From: DASPKO01 sp035628055
Lineage (GTDB): Bacteria > Planctomycetota > Phycisphaerae > Phycisphaerales > UBA1924
Assembly: GCA_035628055.1 (NCBI GenBank)
Contig: DASPKO010000233.1
Coordinates: 1 to 5,976, forward strand
Length of the DNA: 5,976 nt
Reading direction: 5' to 3'
The notes under the pieces were generated by a model. That model was not told the DNA's origin, did no database searches, and saw only the letters and a program-made list of their open reading frames with translations. The position numbers and the translations under genes are program-made. This document shows, one piece after another, positions 1-4,813 of this stretch (position 1 is its first letter; each line of letters begins with the position of its first letter).

Positions 1-265
1 AAGGCTGAAAGCCAAATTCGCACTCGCCGCTCGGGCACAGTAGCCAAAGCGTGCCGGATGGATCGCTGCCGCGGACCGGGTTGGAGTGCCCGTACCGGTA
101 CGGATTGGGTCCGTCGGGGTACCCCAGCGGATCGCGCTGAAGGAAGCGCCCGGTCTCGGGGTCGAAGACCCGGGCCGAGGCCGGGGGCGCCCCGATGAAC
201 AGGGCCCCCAGAACAATGATGAGGCGGAGGAACAGGCCGGTCGAAGAACTGGCGGGGAGGGTCAT
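1..265 (-). CDS. Secreted RHS-core protein, 5' part (runs off left edge)
   Basis: Reading leftwards from the ATG at 265 gives 88 codons with no stop before the window edge, so the 3' end is missing. Residues 1-31 form a signal peptide: a short N-terminus with an Arg, a hydrophobic stretch LFLRLIIVLGALFIG, and a likely cut after ASA. The RHS-associated core motif follows at once (RVFDPETGRFLQRDPLGY, then DGPNPYRY and SDPSG at about 67-71). A new tail then begins with two cysteines within 16 residues. No YD/RHS repeats precede the core, so this is not the end of a long RHS protein. Of the first 71 residues, 57 match the protein encoded at 2392-3162, and similarity then stops. A good Shine-Dalgarno (GAGGTGA, 4 bases before ATG) supports the start. 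Export across the cytoplasmic membrane is expected. The tail's function cannot be read from this fragment. Confidence 0.8.
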   Translation of the reverse strand, partial: MTLPASSSTGLFLRLIIVLGALFIGAPPASARVFDPETGRFLQRDPLGYPDGPNPYRYGHSNPVRGSDPSGTLWLLCPSGECEFGFQP

Positions 266-573
266 GCGTCACCTCGCTCCGGTCACGCTACCGCGCGGTC
301 GAGGCGCGAACAAGAGAAAAAGGCCACAGGTCTCCGAGATGGTCCAGGGTCGTGCCGGAAAGACGGCGCGCGGTCCAGAAATGTGCCGGCGCGCATCCTC
401 CGGAAGGACGCGCGCGGTCGTGGGGTCTTCATCCGGCCCGCGCGGTGGTGCTGGCCGGGTTGGCGGCGGTTGCGAGTTTGCGCGGGCCGCGCGGTCCCGC
501 CACTTGGCGACGGGCACGCGGCAAGGGTGGACCCGCACGAGCCGCGAGCGCCAGCGGGCGGTTTTCTCCGCGG
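53..573. repeat. Duplicated promoter + signal peptide + RHS-core block, copy A
   Basis: Direct repeat of 2950-3445, spanning the first 71 codons of the left RHS-core gene and about 300 bases of upstream non-coding DNA. The non-coding parts align nearly end to end, with shared landmarks such as CACTTGGCGACGGGCAC, GAGCGCCAGCG and GCGGTTTTC. Copy A carries about 28 extra bases (518-545) that copy B lacks, plus scattered substitutions, so the duplication is not recent. The left limit is at the DPxG codons of the RHS core. The right limit fades at the end of the shared GCGGTTTTC stretch, in front of the neighbouring gene's stop codon. The limits are estimated by eye. Confidence 0.8.
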
Positions 574-634
574 CACGCGGTGCGCGGCGGTCGGAGCCCG
601 ATCCGGCATTGACGTGGCATGGGACTGGCGGGAC
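266..634. other. Non-coding region upstream of the left RHS-core gene
   Basis: No convincing gene is present. Open frames on both strands give Arg/Pro/Ala/Gly-rich translations typical of chance frames in GC-rich DNA. Most of the region belongs to repeat copy A. It contains the putative promoter at 285-313 and five occurrences of CGCGCGGT (292, 367, 411, 439 and 488, first base), four of them at almost the same spacing in copy B. The uncorrected frame of the broken gene to the right reads through to a stop at 429, but it shows no protein-like sequence here. Confidence 0.7.
285..313 (-). promoter_or_regulatory. Putative sigma70-type promoter of the left RHS-core gene
   Basis: On the minus strand, TTGTTC (-35-like, 313-308) and TAGCGT (-10-like, 290-285) are separated by exactly 17 bases. 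The same arrangement recurs in copy B as TTGTCC-17-TAGCGT. It lies 19 bases before the ATG, which leaves a very short leader carrying the ribosome binding site GAGGTGA. The spacer contains the ACCGCGCGGT palindrome, a possible operator. The call rests on consensus similarity and conservation between the copies. The -10 element is weak, so this is tentative. Confidence 0.35.
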
Positions 635-1709
635 TCACCTGTTTGAGAGCGCTGAGTTGTCCCACGCGCCGTCGCGGACGAACGTCTCGACGGCCTGGTT
701 CAGAGGCTCCGGGTCCGAGATCGGACGGAGCCCGAAGCGTGGCAGGCCCCAGAGTTCGCGAGCGGATAGTCGTCGCAACCCTGGAGGGGAATGCGGAGAG
801 TTCGCGAACGAGTACACGCCCTTCCGTCGCCAGCCGGAGTCGGTACGACCCGGACTTAGATGGGACGGCCTTGGGCACGGCCTCTGCGAGCGCCCCGGCC
901 AGATCCGAAAGAAATCGCTCGACCTCGTGCGGCGTCAGGTGGTACTCGATCAGCCCACGCCCGGGGTTTTGGTAATCCCGGGCGACAATCATCCGCCCGT
1001 CGCTCCATGCCAGAAGCACCAGACCCCGGACTCTCCGGTTTGCGCCGCCAACTCCCTCGATGGCCAGGACGGGCACACGCGAGCCGTGCAGGAGATCCGA
1101 CGGTCGCACATCGACCTGCGCATTCCACTGGCCCTCCCACGCGAAGTCCCACAGTGCCTCGTTCACGGCCTGCGGGTCCTGCACGAACGGCCCGCGGCGC
1201 TCGTAGTACGGCTCGAGAAGCTTCTCGAGCCTGGAGACCGACTCCGCCTTGTCGCTCGGAGCCCAGCGGTGCGTGCTGTGTCGGATTCCATCCCAGACCC
1301 GAGCAACGATCAGGCCCGTGTCAACCGTGCGGGCCTCGCGCGGCAATGCGTCGACCAGCTCGCCCAGCGCGTGCCTGAGAGCCGTGGCCTCAGCCGGGGC
1401 GACGTGAGATACCCGGAGCCCCGCCCCGGGTGTCGCCCGATCATCGGCCGCGACAACAGTGCCGTCGGCCCAGAGAGCTAGAAGGGTGCCGCGTGCCGCC
1501 CTCGGGTTGTCAGCAAGGGATCCCACGATAAGAACATCCGGCGCACGCGTCTTGATTGCTGCGTTCGAGGGTTCCGCGGCTGGGGAAGTGGGCGGGGCGC
1601 CATACGTGCCGGGGGGCGGCCACGCATCGCAGACCACGGGCCCTGGCTGGGCGTGAACGAGCGACACGAACAACGCGAAGAGAGGTCTGATTGTCGGATG
1701 CCTCGGCAC
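635..1709 (-). CDS. Two-repeat secreted protein, frame broken near 815 (likely pseudogene or sequence error)
   Basis: Not a family I can name. The best start is GTG at 1709, with GGAAG four bases upstream; it gives a signal peptide (IRPLFALFVSLVHA, cut about residue 20). Earlier ATGs would overlap the preceding gene. Two related halves follow: about residues 58-197 (GTLLALWADGTVVAADD ... DPQAVNEALWDFAWEGQWN) and 212-352 (GLVLLAWSDGRMIVARD ... DPEPLNQAVETFVRDGAWDN). The second half needs a frame change. The starting frame stays protein-like to about residue 299 (LATEGRV), then turns into Arg/Pro-rich text ending at 429. The next frame supplies YSFANS ... DGAWDNSALSNR and stops at 635. Loss of one GT from CGTGTGTAC, now CGTGTAC (812-818), would explain it; restored length is 358 residues. 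The fault may be a real mutation or an assembly error. It follows the membrane-protein gene by 62 bases and is probably its operon partner. Confidence 0.7.
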
Positions 1710-1771
1710 ATGGCTTCCATCTCGGGGAGCCGCATCCAACCGCGTGCGCCCCGTGTGTGTATCCGACCCGG

Positions 1772-2395
1772 TCACGCCGGCGTGCCGCATTCGGGGCACT
1801 CGGGCACGCCGACGGTTGAAGGGTACCGGCACGCGGGACAGAGGCCGCGCCGGCGCCGGTGGGCCCGAACCCAGGCGGGAAGCCCCACGGTGAGCATGGT
1901 CAGGGAGAACCCATAGAGGCCGACGTTTCCGATCTGGCCGATGGGGTGCCAGTCGTACGTGCGAGAAACGAGCGTGTCATTGGGCACGAAGGCGGTGGCC
2001 TCGATGCGGGTCGCGCTGCGGAATGGCCACCCGATGGCAGTTTCGGTTGCCAGGTAGGCCCGGTGGTCTCCGATCGTCGGCCTTCCCCTCCAGCCTCCGA
2101 TGTGCGACCACTCCGGCGGCGCGGCGGCCGCCACCCCACCCAGCGGAAACAGCGGGTATGGAGACCCGCCCGCACGGTTGTTCTTCAGGTAGCTCTCCAT
2201 CATGACAGGATCGAAGTGATAGCTGATACGCCACCAGCCGACCCCCCGCTGCGCCTGCCAGCCCCACGCGGCCCGATCGGCGCGCACCCAGATCCTGGGC
2301 GGTCCGAGACTGCTCGCGCCGAGACATAAGAACGGGAGCGCTCCGAGAAGCATCGTGCCAAGCGCGATGGCCGTGATATGGCGTACTCGGATCAT
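1772..2395 (-). CDS. Two-TM membrane protein with C-terminal zinc ribbon, coupled to the RHS-core gene
   Basis: 207 residues from the ATG at 2395, which overlaps the stop of the upstream RHS-core gene as ATGA. No good Shine-Dalgarno precedes it, so translational coupling is likely. An upstream start at 2488 would overlap that gene by 97 bases and adds no recognisable sequence. Residues 6-28 form a hydrophobic segment or uncleaved signal anchor. Residues 29-151 are a loop rich in Trp and Pro (WGWQAQRGVGWWRISYHFD, YPLFPLGG). Residues 152-175 form a second membrane helix, followed by HRRRRG and a zinc ribbon with C186, C189, C200 and C203 (CPAC ... CPEC). By the positive-inside rule the ribbon is cytoplasmic and the loop faces outward. 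Such ribbon-tailed membrane proteins are common in Phycisphaerae. The pairing suggests a partner or immunity-like role for the RHS-core product, but no homology shows it. Function unknown. Confidence 0.8.
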   Translation of the reverse strand: MIRVRHITAIALGTMLLGALPFLCLGASSLGPPRIWVRADRAAWGWQAQRGVGWWRISYHFDPVMMESYLKNNRAGGSPYPLFPLGGVAAAAPPEWSHIGGWRGRPTIGDHRAYLATETAIGWPFRSATRIEATAFVPNDTLVSRTYDWHPIGQIGNVGLYGFSLTMLTVGLPAWVRAHRRRRGLCPACRYPSTVGVPECPECGTPA

Positions 2396-3162
2396 GGAAA
2401 TGTCTGTCGGCACCTGATGCAGCGCTGCCGAAGGGCTTGGGCGTGCGGTGTGTACGTGTCTAGGAGCGCTTGCTTCTCTGCGACACATGCCGGATCGCCG
2501 CCGCAGTCGATCCTCGCGATACAGGAGAGCATGAGTTCATACGCGAGCGCTTCGTTACATGTCACTAGACACACATCATCCGATGGGATCGGCTCGGGGT
2601 CCGGGTTGCACCGGGTAATGAGCGAGTTCGTCCATTCCTGCAACAGTATACAGCTGCGCAAACGAGCGCCAATTGTTGGGTAATCGTGCTCAATACGCGA
2701 CCGGCAATAACAGATTATTAGCTGCCCCTGCCAGCACGTTACCTCGGCGTAAGGGAACACTCCTTTGTCGTCGGGGGTTGCGCACACGCGCTGGCAGAAC
2801 CGCTCGGCATCGCTTGGAGGAGAGCCTGGCGTCGGAGGTTCGAAGACGGGTGGCATGGGCGGAAGGCGCGGAGGAAACACTCCGAAGCCTTGCCTAGGCA
2901 GGACGCACGCACCTTCGCGACAGCCTCCGGAGCCTTCGCTCATGGCGAGGCCGCGGGGATCGCGGGCGAAGATTGGCCTGGAGTTGACGTAGCAGTATGG
3001 ATTCGGGCCATCGACGTACCCCAGCGGATCGCGCTGGAGGAAGCGCCCGGTCTCGGGGTCGAAGACCCGGGCCGACGCCGGGGGCGCGCCGATGAGCAGG
3101 GCCCCCAAAACGATAATGAGGCGGAGGAACAGGTCGGTCGAAAAACGGGCAGGGAGTGTCAT
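2392..3162 (-). CDS. Secreted RHS-core protein with cysteine-rich variable tail
   Basis: 256 residues from the ATG at 3162, with AGGTG four bases upstream (GGAGCAGGTGACGC then ATG). Residues 1-31 are a signal peptide (LFLRLIIVLGALLIG, cut after ASA). Residues 32-71 are the RHS-associated core (RVFDPETGRFLQRDPLGY, DGPNPYCY, RDPRG) with no RHS/YD repeats before it. Residues 90-118 form a proline-rich linker. Residues 120-256 hold 14 of the 16 tail cysteines, including CQRVC, CWQGQLIICYC, CLVTC, CGGDPAC and CIRC, as expected of a disulfide-bonded domain outside the cytoplasm. From memory, the order TCWxGxxIICxC, LRSCxxxxE, then CGGDPAC resembles a recurrent RHS tail that carries an HExxH metal site; here that place reads QEWTN, so both histidines would be missing. 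It may be an effector tip, an inactive one, or an envelope protein. The downstream membrane-protein gene is coupled by ATGA. Confidence 0.85.
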   Translation of the reverse strand: MTLPARFSTDLFLRLIIVLGALLIGAPPASARVFDPETGRFLQRDPLGYVDGPNPYCYVNSRPIFARDPRGLAMSEGSGGCREGACVLPRQGFGVFPPRLPPMPPVFEPPTPGSPPSDAERFCQRVCATPDDKGVFPYAEVTCWQGQLIICYCRSRIEHDYPTIGARLRSCILLQEWTNSLITRCNPDPEPIPSDDVCLVTCNEALAYELMLSCIARIDCGGDPACVAEKQALLDTYTPHAQALRQRCIRCRQTFP

Positions 3163-3180
3163 GCGTCACCTGCTCCGGTC

Positions 3181-3209
3181 ACGCTACCGCGCGGTCCCGG
3201 CGCGGACAA
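3181..3209 (-). promoter_or_regulatory. Putative sigma70-type promoter of the complete RHS-core gene
   Basis: On the minus strand TTGTCC (3209-3204) and TAGCGT (3186-3181) are 17 bases apart, matching the arrangement in copy A. It lies 18 bases before the ATG. The CGCGCGGT motif sits in the spacer next to the -10. Support is conservation between the two copies and correct spacing. The -10 match is poor, so this is tentative. Confidence 0.35.
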
Positions 3210-3287
3210 GGGAAAAGGCCGCGGGTCCCCGAGACGGTCCGGGTCGCGGCGAAAGAGAGGGCGCGCGGTCCGGAAATGTGCCGGAGT

Positions 3288-3306
3288 GCGTCCTTCGGAA
3301 GGACGC
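3288..3306. repeat. Perfect 9-1-9 inverted repeat in repeat copy B
   Basis: GCGTCCTTC, one G, then GAAGGACGC. As RNA it could form an eight-pair stem with a three-base loop; as DNA it could be a dimeric protein-binding site. No T-run follows on either strand, so a simple terminator is unlikely. The matching place in copy A (about 389-412) retains GGAAGGACGCGCGC, but its left arm has changed. It lies about 80 bases upstream of the putative -35. Confidence 0.5.
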
Positions 3307-3464
3307 GCGCGGTCGTGGGTCTTCATCCGGCCCGCGCGGTGGTGCTCGCCGAGTGTTGGCGGCGGCTTGTGAGGTTCGGCACGGGCCACGCGGGCCCGAC
3401 ACTTGGCGACGGGCACCGAGCGCCAGCGAGCGGTTTTCCCGGCGGTGGCCCGTTGGTTCACGGA

Positions 3465-4040
3465 CTACGCCGAGGCGCGGTTGACGATGTTGTACATCTC
3501 GCGCTCGCCGCGGCCGCGGAGCGGGTAGTCCTTGCGGAGCGGGTGCCCCGGGAAGTCCTCCCAGGTGAGGATGCGGCGGAGGTCGGGGTGGTTGCGGAAG
3601 CGGATGCCGAACATGTCGAAGACCTCGCGCTCGGGCCACTCGGCCCCGGGCCAGAGGTCGGTGGCGGAGTCGAGCCAGAGGGCGGGGTCGGGCTCGATGC
3701 CGTCGGTGGGGAGAGAGGGGTCGAGGTAGGCCTTGACGAAGAAGCGGTCGTCGCGGGCGAGGCTGGCGAGGCTGTAGACCACCGCGAAGCGGCCGGGCTG
3801 GGGCGCGGGGTAGTTGAGATAGTCGATGCCCAGGACGTCGGTGAGGAAGTTGAAGTCCAGGGCCGGGTCGGTCTTGAGGAAGGCGAGCACGGCGTGGAGG
3901 TCGGCGGGTTCGATGATCAGCGTGCTCTGGCCGCGGAACTCGGTGGCGCGGAAGCGCCGGCCGGGGAACGCGGCCTTGAGGGCCGCGAACGCCGGATGGT
4001 CGAGGTTGGGGGCGACGAGGGTGCTGGGAGACTTGGCCAT
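3465..4040 (-). CDS. nuoC: NADH-quinone oxidoreductase subunit C
   Basis: 191 residues from the ATG at 4040 (MAKSPSTLVAPNLDHPAF). This is the 30 kDa-type subunit of the peripheral arm of respiratory complex I, which passes electrons from NADH to quinone; it is cytoplasmic and docks with NuoB, NuoD and NuoI. The family signature is clear near the C-terminus: EREVFDMFGIRFRNHPDLRR (137-156), then ILTWEDFPGHPLRKDYPL (157-174). The N-terminal part (LDFNFLTDVLGIDYL, 61-75, and RFAVVYSLASL, 84-94) also fits the family. Length is normal for a stand-alone NuoC, with no NuoD fusion. The frame stays open upstream to 5456, but that stretch lies opposite two other genes and is low in complexity. No strong Shine-Dalgarno is visible. 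Neither nuoB nor nuoD lies next to it: upstream is a divergent lipoprotein gene, downstream the RHS-core cassette. Confidence 0.96.
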   Translation of the reverse strand: MAKSPSTLVAPNLDHPAFAALKAAFPGRRFRATEFRGQSTLIIEPADLHAVLAFLKTDPALDFNFLTDVLGIDYLNYPAPQPGRFAVVYSLASLARDDRFFVKAYLDPSLPTDGIEPDPALWLDSATDLWPGAEWPEREVFDMFGIRFRNHPDLRRILTWEDFPGHPLRKDYPLRGRGEREMYNIVNRASA

Positions 4041-4061
4041 GGCGGCGGGAGTGTAGAGCGG

Positions 4062-4095
4062 GCCGTCAGCCGTCGGACGGCAGCCGTCAGACGGA
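4062..4095. repeat. GCCGTC repeat cluster with palindrome upstream of nuoC
   Basis: GCCGTC occurs at 4062, 4069 and 4083 (first base). The middle one is part of a perfect 6-1-6 inverted repeat, GCCGTCGGACGGC (4069-4081), and CAGACGG follows at 4088-4094. The cluster starts 22 bases before the nuoC ATG, within its expected leader or promoter. It could be a regulatory site, a leader hairpin, or a small dispersed intergenic repeat; the sequence alone does not decide. Confidence 0.45.
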
Positions 4096-4256
4096 CGAAC
4101 GGCGGACGCAGGTCGGAGTCGCATCCAATCCAGCGAGGGGCCGGGACAGCCATCAATTGCGGCCGTCTCCGCTTGCCCGCGGGCGGGCGTTCTGCCACTC
4201 TTGCAATGGGTGCCGATGGCGGACCAACTCCGGGCCCGCGCGGGGCGCTCACTTCT

Positions 4257-4260
4257 GGAG
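4257..4260 (+). promoter_or_regulatory. Ribosome binding site deciding the lipoprotein start
   Basis: GGAG lies six bases before the ATG at 4267, and the protein starting there opens with a textbook lipoprotein signal. This favours 4267 over the in-frame TTG at 4201. Confidence 0.6.
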
Positions 4261-4266
4261 TTTTTC

Positions 4267-4764
4267 ATGGGCACACGCGTCCTGCTGGCACTCGCCGGTG
4301 TCGTTCTGGTCCTGACGGGCTGCGAGGAGCGGGCGCCGGCGCCAGGGGAGACCACGCCGCGCACCGACGCCGGTCGTGTCGTCGACGAGGTTGTCACGCG
4401 CTCGAAGGAGGCCGCCCGCGAGATTCGCCCGCATCTCGAGCAGGCGGGGGCGCGTCTGGCCGAGGCGGCGCGCACGGGGCGCGACGAGGTCGTCCGCGTC
4501 GCGAACCAGGCGATCGAGGAGAACCGTCCGGAGATCGAGCGTCTTCGCGAGCGGGGGCGCGCGCTCACGGGCCAGGCCCGCGAGGACTTTGACGCCGCCA
4601 TGGCCCGCGTGGACGAGCGGGCCAAGGACGTCGCGGATCGTCTGGACCGGGTGCGGGCCGAGCCGGGCGAGGCCTGGCGCAACATGTCGGCCGAAATCGG
4701 CGAGGGGCTGCGCCGGCTCGGCGAGGCCATGAGCGAGGCGGCACGCAAGCTCGAGGGTCGGTGA
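4267..4764 (+). CDS. Small coiled-coil lipoprotein
   Basis: 165 residues from the ATG at 4267. Residues 1-19 are a lipoprotein signal (MGTRVLLALAGVVLVLTGC) with lipobox LTGC, so Cys19 should be lipidated and the protein anchored to a membrane on the outer side of the cytoplasmic membrane. After a short Pro-rich linker (20-35), residues 36-165 are almost entirely charged helix (REIRPHLEQAGARLAEAA, RDEVVRVANQAIEENRPEIE, GEGLRRLGEAMSEAARKLEG). The pattern of alanine, acidic and arginine residues suggests a long amphipathic helix or coiled coil. I know no specific family; a structural or spacer envelope protein is plausible. It is divergent from nuoC and convergent with the kinase gene, so it is probably transcribed alone. 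A longer frame from TTG at 4201 places non-signal sequence before the lipobox and is not preferred. Confidence 0.82.
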   Translation: MGTRVLLALAGVVLVLTGCEERAPAPGETTPRTDAGRVVDEVVTRSKEAAREIRPHLEQAGARLAEAARTGRDEVVRVANQAIEENRPEIERLRERGRALTGQAREDFDAAMARVDERAKDVADRLDRVRAEPGEAWRNMSAEIGEGLRRLGEAMSEAARKLEGR

Positions 4765-4813
4765 GACGGGGGCAGGGAGGGCAGACCGCTCGCCGGCGCT
4801 CGCGGCTTGTTCG

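Larger units (their letters stand above)
2950..3445. repeat. Duplicated promoter + signal peptide + RHS-core block, copy B
   Basis: Second copy of the block at 53-573, in the same orientation. It covers codons 1-71 of the complete RHS-core gene and almost all the DNA between that gene and the nuoC stop codon. It lacks about 28 bases present in copy A after GACGGGCAC. Copy B also holds a perfect 9-1-9 inverted repeat (GCGTCCTTC at 3288-3296, GAAGGACGC at 3298-3306) that is decayed in copy A. Beyond the core codons the two genes are unrelated in sequence. Limits are by eye. Confidence 0.8.
3163..3464. other. Non-coding region between nuoC and the RHS-core gene
   Basis: No gene is supported. 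Nearly all of it is the upstream half of repeat copy B. It holds the putative promoter at 3181-3209, CGCGCGGT occurrences starting at 3188, 3262, 3306 and 3333, and the inverted repeat at 3288-3306. No stem followed by a T-run marks the end of nuoC, so read-through from nuoC into the cassette is possible. Confidence 0.65.

Noticed and set aside
429..634. C-terminal continuation of the two-repeat protein to 429
   Set aside because: The text after the shift point is Arg/Pro-rich and crosses the repeated upstream region, whereas the alternative frame to 635 matches the first internal repeat.
195..1481. Plus-strand open frame of 428 residues
   Set aside because: It is antisense to the two-repeat secreted protein and repeat copy A. 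Its translation has no signal, domain or repeat and has the composition of a chance frame in GC-rich DNA.
2396..2488. Upstream start for the zinc-ribbon membrane protein
   Set aside because: It would overlap the RHS-core gene by 97 bases and add residues ahead of a well-placed N-terminal hydrophobic segment. The ATGA overlap at 2392-2395 is the usual coupled arrangement.
1..3445. Transposon or insertion sequence carrying the repeated block
   Set aside because: No transposase, terminal inverted repeats or target-site duplication could be seen at the repeat limits. The blocks are therefore reported as a duplication only.
4201..4266. TTG start at 4201 for the lipoprotein
   Set aside because: It would put 22 residues before the lipoprotein signal and bypass the GGAG site ahead of the ATG at 4267.
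3156..4592. Plus-strand open frame of 478 residues
   Set aside because: It is antisense to nuoC and out of frame with the lipoprotein gene. Its Gly/Glu/Val-rich middle is the mirror of nuoC codons.
4765..4813. Bidirectional terminator between the convergent lipoprotein and kinase genes
   Set aside because: Only short GC palindromes such as CGCCGGCG are present, with no clear stem and T-run, so no terminator is called.
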